Source: Casp-Chloro-G3 sp002816715
GTDB taxonomy: Bacteria; Chloroflexota; Dehalococcoidia; Lucifugimonadales; UBA3495
Length of the DNA: 32,001 bases
NCBI GenBank assembly: GCA_027623815.1
Contig: JAQBUV010000024.1
Coordinates: 1 to 32,001, forward strand
Direction of reading: 5' to 3'
The translations under genes were made by a program, and so were the position numbers. Below are positions 7,662 to 15,672 of the stretch, one piece after another. Under the pieces are notes generated by a model that saw only the letters and a program-made list of their open reading frames with translations, was not told the origin of the DNA and searched no databases. Position 1 is the first letter of the stretch; the number at the start of each line of letters is the position of its first letter.

Positions 7662-7790
7662 TTAAGAGACGTTCTTGGTGAGCCATTCTGCCACCTGAAT
7701 CAACTCCTCTACTTGTTCCTTGGTTGGCTCAGTGTCCTTCTTATGAGGGTGATCATATACTTGACAAACCCAATAGAAAACCCGTAGCAA
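7662..7790 (-). pseudogene. Possible small ORF or remnant
   Basis: On the minus strand a frame opens after a TAG at 7805-7803 and ends with TAA at 7664-7662. From a TTG at 7790 it would give 42 residues, containing VFYWVCQVYDHPH and then an amphipathic KEQVEELIQVAEWL helix. The composition looks protein-like, but there is no ATG and no clear ribosome site. I read it as the C-terminal end of a decayed gene, or a very small unrecognised protein. No function can be offered. Confidence 0.28.
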
Positions 7791-7804
7791 TAGGCCATTA
7801 AACT

Positions 7805-7933
7805 ACTTGACAAGTATAAGTGATTTGTGGTTTTTGTGTGGAATGACAATCTCTTGTTTACAGAGGGTTGCCCAGATGGTAATCTTTAGTGGCATAAATG
7901 TGTGAATCCAGTGTGGGCTTTCCGTGTGGAAAG
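7805..7933. promoter_or_regulatory. Palindromes upstream of the toxin-antitoxin pair
   Basis: ACTTGACAAGT (7805-7815) is a perfect odd palindrome. CTTTCC (7918-7923) and GGAAAG (7928-7933) form a perfect hairpin with a 4-base loop. Both lie upstream of the antitoxin-like gene starting at 7995. Toxin-antitoxin operons are often autoregulated from such sites, but no -10 box fits convincingly, so this is a weak call. The rest of 7610-7994 holds only the remnant ORF at 7662-7790. Confidence 0.35.
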
Positions 7934-7994
7934 TGAGGCGACCACATTGGGAAGGAGTAGTGCTCTCGCCTAAGCCCAAGGAGGGTTGAGAGTA

Positions 7995-8540
7995 ATGGCA
8001 ACAAAGGTAGAATTCAAAGATAAGAAATTCCGAGAGTTGATTTTGTACGTGGCCCACAAGTCTGAGGGAGATCCTAGGCTGGGTGCAGTCAAGCTCAATA
8101 AGATTCTTTTTTATTCCGACTTCAACGCCTTTAGAGAGCTAGGAACTTCAATTACCGGGGCCACGTATCAGCATCTCGCAGAAGGTCCAGCCCCAAGAGA
8201 ACTGCTACCAGTACGCAGAGCCATGATTGATTCAGAAGAAGCAAAGATTGAATCACGCGTGTACTTCGGAAGGAAGCAAAACCGATTAGTCCCACTTAGG
8301 CCAGTTGACCAACTGCTCTCTCCCGATGAGCGTCGCATCGTTGACGAAGTAATAAGCGAATTCTGGCACATGGATGCAAAGCAAATCAGTCGCTATTCGC
8401 ACGATGAATATGGATGGAGATTGACCGACGAAGGTGAAACCATACCATATGCATCAGCGTTGTTTTCTGCCGACCCATTAACCCAAGAACAGATTGAGCG
8501 TGGACAGGAAGTCGCCAAGCGACATGAATGGTCGCCGTAG
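7995..8540 (+). CDS. Panacea (DUF4065, SocA-like) domain antitoxin candidate
   Basis: This is a 181-residue protein. The N-terminal half has the signature of the Panacea/DUF4065 domain: FRELILYVAHKSEGDPRLGAVKLNKILFYSDFNAFRELGTSITGATYQHLAEGP (the 'LgavKLnKlLfyaD...G.piTGa.Y...p.GP' pattern). The C-terminal half is helical, with DERRIVDEVISEFWHMDAKQISRYSHDEYGWR. Panacea proteins are known as antitoxins that neutralise diverse, unrelated toxins; SocA of Caulobacter is a proteolytic adaptor of this type. I chose the ATG at 7995, which follows AAGGAGGG; the TTG at 7986 is too close to that site. The next gene starts inside its 3' end, as expected for a toxin-antitoxin pair. The domain call is firm, the antitoxin role inferred from family and context. 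GC content is lower than in the neighbours, which suggests acquisition. Confidence 0.85.
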   Translation: MATKVEFKDKKFRELILYVAHKSEGDPRLGAVKLNKILFYSDFNAFRELGTSITGATYQHLAEGPAPRELLPVRRAMIDSEEAKIESRVYFGRKQNRLVPLRPVDQLLSPDERRIVDEVISEFWHMDAKQISRYSHDEYGWRLTDEGETIPYASALFSADPLTQEQIERGQEVAKRHEWSP

Positions 8541-8814
8541 AATCCTATATGACGTTCAAGAATGGCCTGGATTTGAGGAAAAAGCGATACAAGTCATCGG
8601 CTCGTTTGGGCGGTGGGAAATGCTCAAAGAGTTTATCGAGTTGTATATAGCTAGAGAGCCAAGAATAGGGTGGGAAATCCCTGGAACCAATTTGAGGGGG
8701 TTGAACATATCTAGCCCTAATGTGATGTTATATTACACAATTGATAACGAACACATCGACGACACAGGGGAGATAACGGGGATAATAACTCTCAGGGATG
8801 TAGAAGAAGTATAG
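8524..8814 (+). CDS. Unrecognised small protein, candidate toxin paired with the Panacea protein
   Basis: This is a 96-residue protein I do not recognise. The ATG at 8524 overlaps the upstream antitoxin-like gene by 17 bp in another frame and has AGGAAG upstream; a longer TTG start at 8494 is possible. The sequence has a basic start (NGRRRILYDVQEW), a middle helix (WEMLKEFIELYIARE), and a C-terminal strand-rich part (NVMLYYTIDN, then TGIITLRDVEE). The order helix then strands, ending in a strand pair like 'Y.i....i..i.v.d', vaguely recalls RelE/ParE folds, but no catalytic set is visible and I do not assign it. Size, position downstream of a DUF4065 gene and overlap all fit the toxin of a Panacea pair. 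The other possibility is an immunity-like or accessory protein. Confidence 0.6.
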   Translation: MNGRRRILYDVQEWPGFEEKAIQVIGSFGRWEMLKEFIELYIAREPRIGWEIPGTNLRGLNISSPNVMLYYTIDNEHIDDTGEITGIITLRDVEEV

Positions 8815-8922
8815 TGTCTAAACAGCCCGAAACCGGTTGTGACAGTAAAAAGCGATTATCCTTACATCTCATTTTACTCGCACTGGCAATTATATTCACG
8901 GGTTAGTTGAAATAATCTGTAA

Positions 8923-9759
8923 TTACTCCCGCTCCCTCCAGCCGCCGTTTTCCACCTCGATCAAAAAGTCCAGCACCGTCTGGTTGAACAGCGCTGGCTC
9001 CTCCAGGTTGATGGCGTGGCCGCTCTTGGGGAACACCGCCAGGCCGCAGCGGGGGATCACTCGCTTCATAAATATGGCCGGGTTAACGCAGGCGTCGTCC
9101 TCGTCGCCAATCATCACCAGCGTTGGCACTTGCAACTGCTTCATCTTCTCTTCCAGATCGTAGATCGGCGGGCGTTTCATCTGCACTCCCCGGTAGGTCA
9201 ACGCCGAACCCAGGGCAATGTGTGAGGCCAGACCCTGGTGAAACTTGTGCCAGCCCATTGGGTCCTTGCGCAGGAACTGCACCCGCGCCGGGCCTCGGGC
9301 GTAGTCGTTGGCCACCGGGGCCATGCCCGACCGGAGCAAGCGCACCGCCAACTGGTCGCCTTCCTCGCGGAACTGCTCCGGATTGTCGCTGCCCGACCCG
9401 GCGGATGCGACGATGATCGCCTTGGCCATTGCCGGGTAGGTCAGGGCAAAGTTCAGGGCCACATTGCCGCCCATGGACAACCCGCCAATGAATGCCTGCT
9501 CAATGTTCAGACCAATCATGAGCAGGCGCACGTCCTCCACCGACTGCTCCTGGGAGTAGGCGTCTGGGCTGTGGGGGACATCCGATGGCAGATAGCCCCG
9601 GGCACTGTACGTTATCACCTGGTAGCGTCGGGAGAAAAAGTTCACCTGCGGCTCCCAGCTAGAGTAGTCACCGGCAAACTCGTGGCTCCACAACAAGGGA
9701 AATCCTTCGCCGTGCACCTCGTAATAAATACTAACCCCATTGATTGAAAACTTTGGCAT
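8923..9759 (-). CDS. Alpha/beta hydrolase
   Basis: This is a 278-residue alpha/beta-hydrolase fold enzyme. The nucleophile elbow is GLSMGG (S95), the acid lies in MIGDEDDACV (D221 by position), and the base is H248 in SGHAINLEEP. The start, SINGVSIYYEVHGEGFPLLWSHEF, is typical, although the oxyanion HG motif is replaced by SHEF. The region GYLPSDVPHSPDAYSQEQSVEDVRLLMIGL matches lactonase, 3-oxoadipate enol-lactonase and haloperoxidase-like members, so a lactonase or esterase role in catabolism is plausible. The ATG at 9759 has CGGAGA upstream. It is transcribed divergently from secA, with a dispersed repeat between. Confidence 0.88.
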   Translation of the reverse strand: MPKFSINGVSIYYEVHGEGFPLLWSHEFAGDYSSWEPQVNFFSRRYQVITYSARGYLPSDVPHSPDAYSQEQSVEDVRLLMIGLNIEQAFIGGLSMGGNVALNFALTYPAMAKAIIVASAGSGSDNPEQFREEGDQLAVRLLRSGMAPVANDYARGPARVQFLRKDPMGWHKFHQGLASHIALGSALTYRGVQMKRPPIYDLEEKMKQLQVPTLVMIGDEDDACVNPAIFMKRVIPRCGLAVFPKSGHAINLEEPALFNQTVLDFLIEVENGGWRERE

Positions 9760-9871
9760 GCTGTTCTCCGTATACCTATTTGGTGGCGATGATAGTCTGG
9801 CGGAAGTTGGTAGTCAAATTGAGTCTGATTCTCGTCCAACTGTGGTTAGGTCTATGCACAGTTTTAGTGAA

Positions 9872-9956
9872 CGGCATCCTCTCCCCGTGTGGGAGAGGAT
9901 AGAGGTGAGGGATATCACCCTCATACCAGCCTTCTCCCAACGAGGGAGAAGGGGCT
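9872..9956 (+). repeat. Triple-hairpin dispersed repeat, copy B
   Basis: Second copy of the ~85-bp unit, with stems CCTCTCCC / GGGAGAGG, GAGGG / ACCCTC and CCTTCTCCC / GGGAGAAGG all intact. It sits between the divergent hydrolase and secA genes, about 190 bp before the secA start. It is the only feature I recognise in the 388-bp gap at 9760-10147. Confidence 0.85.
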
Positions 9957-10147
9957 GATTCTCTTGCCATTGAGAACGGGGAGAGCCAGCGGTCGGGGTG
10001 ATGAACATTCCCGGTTAGGCCGCTCCTCCCTGGCGTGCAACTGCCCATGCCTTCCGGTACAATGTAAAGTGCAATATGTAGTATGCCAATTAATGTCTAT
10101 TGAGATTAAGCGCAGCGCCAACCGCGCCGCCAAGGTGGATTTTTTTC

Positions 10148-12799
10148 ATGGTTTCATTACTTCGTAAAATTATCGGAGACAGCGCCGAAAAGGTCGCTGA
10201 AAAAATACGGCCAATAGCCGCCCAGATCAACGCGCAGGAAAGCAAAATCCAGCAACTCAGCGACGACCAGCTTCGGGCCAAGACCGACGAGTTCAAGTCC
10301 CGGCTGCTACAGGGCGAGACTCTGGACGACCTGCTGGTGGAAGCCTTCGCCGTAGTGCGGGAGACTGCCAAGCGCCGTTTGGGCCAGCGTCACTACGACG
10401 TGCAGCTTATCGGCGGCGTGGTTTTGCATCGGGGTATGATCGCCGAAATGAAAACCGGCGAGGGCAAGACCCTGGTCGCGACGCTGCCCACCTACCTCAA
10501 CGCCCTGACCGGCAAGGGTGTCCACGTGGTCACCGTCAACGACTATCTGGCCCGCCGCGACCCGGTGTGGATGGGGCCGGTCTACCAGGGCTTGGGACTG
10601 ACGGTGGGAATCCTGCAGCACGACTCCGCCTATCTGTACGACCCCAGCGCGGAAGAACCCCCCTCTAGCTCCCCCGTTACCAAGGGGGCAGTCCAGGGAG
10701 GTATGCAGTTCCTCAAGCCGGTGCCCCGTTCCGAGGCGTATCAGGCCGACGTGCTCTACGGCACCAACAACGAGTTCGGCTTTGACTATCTGCGGGATAA
10801 CATGGCGGTGGAGCTGGCCCAGCGGGTGCAGCGCGAGCGCAACTACGCCATTGTTGATGAGGTGGACAACATCCTGATCGATGAAGCCCGCACGCCCCTG
10901 ATCATCAGCGGCCCCGCCGAAGAGCCGGTGCAGCATTACTACACTTTCGCCAAGCTGGTGCCCCGTTTCAACATTGAGGAAGACTACGCCATCGACGAGC
11001 GCACCCAGGCCATCTCACTGACCCCGGAAGCCATCGAAAAAATGGAGAAGTGGATCAACGTCGGTAACCTGTACGACCCGGAAAACTACCATCTGGTGCA
11101 CTACATTGAGAATGCCATGACCGCTTACGTCCAGAAGAAGCGGGACAAGGACTACGTGGTTAGAGATGGTGAAGTGGTCATCGTCGATGAGTTTACCGGG
11201 CGTCTCCAGACGGGGCGTCGCTGGTCCGATGGCTTGCACCAGGCGATTGAGGCCAAAGAGGGCATCAAGATTCAGCGGGAGAGCGTCACCTACGCAACGA
11301 TCACCCTGCAAAACTACTTCCGCATGTACAACAAACTGGCCGGTATGACTGGTACCGCCGCCACCGAGTCGGACGAGTTCTACAAGATTTATGGCCTGGA
11401 GGTGGCGGTGATGCCCACCAACGTGCCAATGATTCGGAAAGACTTCGCCGATCTGGTGTTCCAGTCCGACGAGGCCAAGTGGCAGGCCGTGGTGGACGAC
11501 ATTGTGGAATTAAACCAGGAGGCCCGTCCGGTACTGGTGGGCACCACTTCGGTGGAGACCTCCGAGGCATTGAGCAACCGTCTCAAAAAACTGGGTGTGG
11601 TTCATCAAGTGCTCAACGCCAAGAACCACCAGCAGGAGGCAAGCATCGTGGCTCAGGCCGGGAGACTTGGCGGAGTTACTGTTTCCACCAACATGGCCGG
11701 TCGCGGCACCGATATTGTGCTGGGCGGCAGCGACACCGACCGCGCCAACTGGCAGGAGGAACACCGTAAAATCATCGAACTGGGCGGTCTGCACGTCATC
11801 GGCACCGAGCACCACGACGCCCGTCGGGTCGATAACCAGTTGCGGGGACGCTCCGGTCGTCAGGGCGACCCGGGCAGCACTCAGTTCTATGTTTCGCTGG
11901 AAGATGAACTGATGCAGCGGTTTGGCGGCGAACGCATCAAGTCCTTCATGGGCTGGACTGGGCTGGAAGAGAACGTGCCCATTGAAAACAAGCTGATCAC
12001 CAAGTCCATCGGCAGCGCGCAGATCAAGGTGGAAGGCTATCACTTCGACATCCGCAAGCATCTGCTGGACTATGATGATGTTCTGAACAACCAGCGCTCG
12101 ATCATCTATTCCGACCGCGAGCGCATTTTGCGGGGCGACAACCTGAAAGACCGCATTTCGGACATGCTACGGCGCGAACTTGAAGAACTGGTGCGCAAGC
12201 ATTTGAGCAGTCGTCAAAGCGAAGACTGGAACGCCACCAGTTTCATATCTGAGCTGGCCCTCATCTGTCCCCTGCCGCCGGAACTCGACGACGAAGACAA
12301 GGTCTACCAGTATAGCCGGGAGGCGATTCAGCAAATCCTTGCCGACCATGTCGAGACAGCCTATGCGGCCCGGGAAGAGGAACTCGGCTCGGAGCAGATG
12401 CGGACGCTGGAACGGCTGCTATTACTGCGGGCCATTGATGTCCATTGGGTGAACCATCTGACCACAATGGAGAACCTGCGGACGGGCATTGGCCTCCACG
12501 CCATTGGCCAGCGTGACCCGTTGGTGATGTACCGCTCCGAGGGGCACAAGACCTTCCAGGAACTGCTGGCCCGCATGCAGGATGATGTAACGCATACCCT
12601 GTTCCACGTGACCGTTACTCGACAGCCAGCGGTCGGACAACGCAGTCAGGCCGTTGATACCGCCAAGGTCAGCCCCATGCAGGGGGTCATTGGCAAACAA
12701 CGCCAGGCGGCGGCCGGTGGAAACAAGGTGGGACGCAACGCTTCTTGTCCCTGCGGCAGCGGCAAAAAGTTCAAGCGCTGTTGCGGCGCGAACGGTTAG
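10148..12799 (+). CDS. secA: Protein translocase ATPase SecA
   Basis: SecA drives post-translational export of unfolded proteins through SecYEG at the inner face of the membrane. The 883-residue product has Walker A MKTGEGKT (101-108), the second NBD box VDEVDNILIDEAR (236-248), the preprotein cross-linking region, motif V-VI elements in NBD2 (STNMAGRGTDI, LRGRSGRQGDPG), and a C-terminal SEC-C zinc finger (C867, C869, C878, C879 in CPCGSGKKFKRCC) for SecB or ribosome binding. I chose the ATG at 10148 (MVSLLRKIIGDSAEK), which aligns with known SecA starts and has AAGGTGG upstream; the frame is open further upstream to 10100. An odd 15-residue Pro/Ser/Gly-rich insert (171-185) is encoded by a palindromic repeat. 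The stop abuts the stop of the convergent YHS gene with no spacer. Confidence 0.97.
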   Translation: MVSLLRKIIGDSAEKVAEKIRPIAAQINAQESKIQQLSDDQLRAKTDEFKSRLLQGETLDDLLVEAFAVVRETAKRRLGQRHYDVQLIGGVVLHRGMIAEMKTGEGKTLVATLPTYLNALTGKGVHVVTVNDYLARRDPVWMGPVYQGLGLTVGILQHDSAYLYDPSAEEPPSSSPVTKGAVQGGMQFLKPVPRSEAYQADVLYGTNNEFGFDYLRDNMAVELAQRVQRERNYAIVDEVDNILIDEARTPLIISGPAEEPVQHYYTFAKLVPRFNIEEDYAIDERTQAISLTPEAIEKMEKWINVGNLYDPENYHLVHYIENAMTAYVQKKRDKDYVVRDGEVVIVDEFTGRLQTGRRWSDGLHQAIEAKEGIKIQRESVTYATITLQNYFRMYNKLAGMTGTAATESDEFYKIYGLEVAVMPTNVPMIRKDFADLVFQSDEAKWQAVVDDIVELNQEARPVLVGTTSVETSEALSNRLKKLGVVHQVLNAKNHQQEASIVAQAGRLGGVTVSTNMAGRGTDIVLGGSDTDRANWQEEHRKIIELGGLHVIGTEHHDARRVDNQLRGRSGRQGDPGSTQFYVSLEDELMQRFGGERIKSFMGWTGLEENVPIENKLITKSIGSAQIKVEGYHFDIRKHLLDYDDVLNNQRSIIYSDRERILRGDNLKDRISDMLRRELEELVRKHLSSRQSEDWNATSFISELALICPLPPELDDEDKVYQYSREAIQQILADHVETAYAAREEELGSEQMRTLERLLLLRAIDVHWVNHLTTMENLRTGIGLHAIGQRDPLVMYRSEGHKTFQELLARMQDDVTHTLFHVTVTRQPAVGQRSQAVDTAKVSPMQGVIGKQRQAAAGGNKVGRNASCPCGSGKKFKRCCGANG
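10658..10702. repeat. Palindromic repeat inserted in frame within secA
   Basis: CCCCC (10671-10675) and GGGGG (10684-10688) form a stem around GTTACCAA, flanked by further C-rich and G-rich matching arms. It is C/G-tract-rich unlike the rest of secA and adds exactly 15 codons (PPSSSPVTKGAVQGG). It looks like a mobile palindrome that landed in frame. Confidence 0.65.
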
Positions 12800-13036
12800 T
12801 TACTTCCGCCCAAAAAGCCGGGAAATAAACGATGCCTTCGGGGGCTCCGGCGCGTGGTGCTGATGAGGCATCACCTCGTCCTCGGCTGACAGGTACTTCT
12901 CCGGGTCCTGGTCAAAGGCCCGCTTGCAGCCCGGCGCGCAGAAATAGTAGGTAGTGCCCTGATATTCGCTCTGGCCCCCCGATGGGTTGTCGGTGTTTAC
13001 GTCCATCTGGCAGATGGGATCAACTGCTGTAGCCAT
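12800..13036 (-). CDS. YHS domain protein
   Basis: This is a 78-residue protein. Residues 5-49 form a YHS domain (DPICQMDVNTDNPSGGQSEYQGTTYYFCAPGCKRAFDQDPEKYL) with the metal-binding cysteine set C9, C33 and C37. A His/Pro-rich linker (MPHQHHAPEPP) and a short basic tail follow. YHS domains are found in or beside copper P-type ATPases and metal-resistance proteins and probably act as soluble metal-binding or sensing modules. It is the last gene of the minus-strand operon headed by csoR, 84 bp after the copper ATPase. The ATG at 13036 is preceded by an AAGAGGTTTG-type site. Confidence 0.9.
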   Translation of the reverse strand: MATAVDPICQMDVNTDNPSGGQSEYQGTTYYFCAPGCKRAFDQDPEKYLSAEDEVMPHQHHAPEPPKASFISRLFGRK

Positions 13037-13072
13037 TTTTCAAACCTCTTAATTTCTATATCCTCTGGGGCA

Positions 13073-13086
13073 CGCTCGTCCTGAGC
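13073..13086. repeat. Palindromic repeat family 2, partial copy
   Basis: CGCTCGTCCTGAGC matches one arm of the unit found at 3755-3782 and 5357-5389; the second arm is missing. It lies in the gap between the copper ATPase and YHS genes. Confidence 0.45.
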
Positions 13087-13120
13087 CTCTAGAACCACGA
13101 CCAGTTTATGCTTTGCCAGG

Positions 13121-15640
13121 TTATACCCTCGCCCGCTTTAGCCGCAGCGAATTGGTCACCACCGTCACCGAGCTGAAGGCCATCGCCAACGCGGCCAGCA
13201 TCGGATTCAGGAACCCCTGCTGCCCGAAGAAAAACTCCAGACCATTGGGCACGCCGCCCAGCGCGCCGAACACCGGAACCAATACTCCCGCCGCCACCGG
13301 AATCAGCAGCACGTTGTAGAAAAAGGCCCAGAACAGGTTCTGCTTGATGGCCCGTATTGTCTGGCGGCTCAGGTTCAGCGCGGTGACCACCGTCGTAATG
13401 TCGCTGCGCATCAGCGTAATGTCTGCCGACTCCATTGCCACATCGGTGCCGCTGCCCATGGCCATGCCGACATCGGCTTGGGCCAAGGCGGGAGCGTCGT
13501 TGATGCCGTCACCCACCATCGCCACCACCTTGCCCTCCGCTTGCAGCCTCTTGACTACCTCCACCTTATCCTGGGGCAGCACCTCAGCCTCCACGCGATC
13601 CACGCCCAACTGGGCGGCAATGGCCTGGGCGGTCTGGGCGTTGTCTCCCGTGAGCATCACCACTTCCAGGCCCATCTGCTGTAGTGTTGCCACGCCCTCT
13701 TTGGAGGTGGGCTTCAGGGTGTCGGCCACCGCGATTATACCCACCGCCATCCCATTGGACGCCAGGAACATGGGAGTCTTGCCCATAGCGGCCAACTGTT
13801 GGGCTTGATCGTTCAGGCCGTTCAACTCAATGCCGCTGGCTTGCATCATCGCCATGTTCCCAAACTGCACCGAGTAGCCGTTGACCTGGGCCTGGATGCC
13901 CTTGCCGGGGATGGCTTCAAAGTCGCTAATAGCTTCCAATTGCAGACCCCGGGCCTGGGCTTCTCGGACAATGGCTTCACCTAGCGGGTGCTCCGACCCG
14001 TGTTCCGCCGACGCCGCCAATCGGAGCAGGTCGTTTTCCGAAGCGTTGGCGGCGACAACATCAGTCACCACCGGCTGTCCGGTGGTCAATGTGCCGGTCT
14101 TGTCCAGCACCACCACGTTGACCTTGTGGGCGATCTCCAGGGCTTGTGCGCTGCGAATCAGCACCCCTTGTTCGGCGCCTTTGCCGGTGCCGACAATGAT
14201 GGCGGTTGGTGTGGCCAGTCCCAGAGCGCAGGGGCAGGCAATGATCAGTACAGCTACCGCCACCAACGTAGCTAACGTCAGTGCCGGGGCCGGGCCCAGC
14301 ACCAGCCAGAAGACAAAGGCGGCCAGCGCGATGACGATAATGGTCGGCACGAAATAGGCCGATACCTGGTCGGCCAGGCGTTGGATGGGGGCCTTAGACC
14401 CCTGGGCGTCCTCAACCAGCTTGATGATCTGGGCCAGCATGGTGTCCTGGCCGACTTTGACGGCCCGGAAGGTGAAGGAGCCGTTCTTATTCAGCGTAGC
14501 TCCATAGACCGGCTGGCCTGCCTGCTTGCCTACCGGCATGCTTTCGCCGGTGAGCATCGACTCGTCCACCGAGGAATAGCCCTCGATTACCTCGCCATCC
14601 ACCGGGATTTTCTCGCCGGGCCGCACCAGAATGATGTCGTCCAGCACTACGGAATCTATTGGGACGTCGATTTCTTGGCCATCGCGAACTACGCGGGCGG
14701 TGTTGGGGCGCAAACCGATCAACCGCCGGATGGCTTCCGAAGTCTGGCCTTTGGCCCGCGCTTCCAGGTAGCGTCCCAGCAGAATCAGCGCAATGATGAT
14801 GGCCGCCGTGTCGAAGAATACGGCGGTCTTGATGCCGGTGTCTGCCAGTATCTGCGGCGCGAATCCGTTGATCAGTACCACTGCCACGCTGTATCCATAG
14901 GCCACCGATGTGCCCAGGGCGATCAGCGTGTGCATGTTGGGCGCGCCGTGGCGCAAAGCACCAATGCCCGAGGTGTAAAAACTCCAGCCAGACCAGAACT
15001 GAATCGGCGTGGCCACCGCCCAGAGCAGGAAGGGATAAAACGCCAGGGCCATCAGCGGCGGCACCCAGGGTAAGGCCTCAAAGGTGCCCAGCAGCAGCAA
15101 AAGGCCACCGGCGGCGGCAAAGAGAAACCGTCTGCGCAGGGATTTGATTTCGCTGGTCTTGGACAGTCGCTCCAGTTCGGCTGCCGCGTCCCGTCCTTCG
15201 CCCTCGACACCCTCCACCTGGTAACCGGCATGCTCAACGGCCTGCTTGAAGTCAGAGACGCTTGCGACGCCGGGGACGTACTCCACTGTTGCCTTTTCAG
15301 TCGCCAGGTTCACTGCCACGTTGACAACGCCGGGGACTCCCGCCAGGGCGTGCTCCACGTGCCCGACACAGGAGGCGCAGGTCATACCGCCAATGTTGAG
15401 GGTGGTCTTGCTGGTAGATACTTTGTAACCGGCATTAGCTACCGCCTCGCGGAGTTGCTCAATAGTCACGCTCTCGCTGTCTAGCCCCACCGACGCTTTC
15501 TCGGTGGCCAGGTTCACGGCCACGCTGACAACGCCGGGGACTTCCTCCAGGGCATGTTCCACGTGGCCGACACATGAGGCGCAGGTCATGCCCTCTACTG
15601 GAATAGTAATTTGTTTAGGTTTCTTGGTGGTAGTTGTCAT
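13121..15640 (-). CDS. copA: Copper-translocating P1B-type ATPase
   Basis: This 839-residue membrane pump exports Cu(I) from the cytoplasm using ATP. It has two N-terminal heavy-metal-associated domains, each with GMTCASC (C20/C23 and C88/C91). The eight-helix membrane part starts at about 170. The core motifs are TGES (364-367), the transport-site C469-P-C471 in helix 6, the phosphorylated aspartate D513 in DKTGTLT, HP (551-552), and GDGIND (710-715). Y775-N776 in helix 7 and MAFSS (820-824) in helix 8 are the P1B-1 (Cu+/Ag+) signature, so copper specificity is well supported. The start at 15640 lies 32 bp after the GDCCVxC gene and has only a weak ribosome site. It is the fourth gene of the csoR operon. 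The two HMA domains are very alike and may come from a domain duplication. Confidence 0.96.
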   Translation of the reverse strand: MTTTTKKPKQITIPVEGMTCASCVGHVEHALEEVPGVVSVAVNLATEKASVGLDSESVTIEQLREAVANAGYKVSTSKTTLNIGGMTCASCVGHVEHALAGVPGVVNVAVNLATEKATVEYVPGVASVSDFKQAVEHAGYQVEGVEGEGRDAAAELERLSKTSEIKSLRRRFLFAAAGGLLLLLGTFEALPWVPPLMALAFYPFLLWAVATPIQFWSGWSFYTSGIGALRHGAPNMHTLIALGTSVAYGYSVAVVLINGFAPQILADTGIKTAVFFDTAAIIIALILLGRYLEARAKGQTSEAIRRLIGLRPNTARVVRDGQEIDVPIDSVVLDDIILVRPGEKIPVDGEVIEGYSSVDESMLTGESMPVGKQAGQPVYGATLNKNGSFTFRAVKVGQDTMLAQIIKLVEDAQGSKAPIQRLADQVSAYFVPTIIVIALAAFVFWLVLGPAPALTLATLVAVAVLIIACPCALGLATPTAIIVGTGKGAEQGVLIRSAQALEIAHKVNVVVLDKTGTLTTGQPVVTDVVAANASENDLLRLAASAEHGSEHPLGEAIVREAQARGLQLEAISDFEAIPGKGIQAQVNGYSVQFGNMAMMQASGIELNGLNDQAQQLAAMGKTPMFLASNGMAVGIIAVADTLKPTSKEGVATLQQMGLEVVMLTGDNAQTAQAIAAQLGVDRVEAEVLPQDKVEVVKRLQAEGKVVAMVGDGINDAPALAQADVGMAMGSGTDVAMESADITLMRSDITTVVTALNLSRQTIRAIKQNLFWAFFYNVLLIPVAAGVLVPVFGALGGVPNGLEFFFGQQGFLNPMLAALAMAFSSVTVVTNSLRLKRARV

Positions 15641-15672
15641 TTTATGCCTCAGGATTCTCTTCGCTGAATCAA

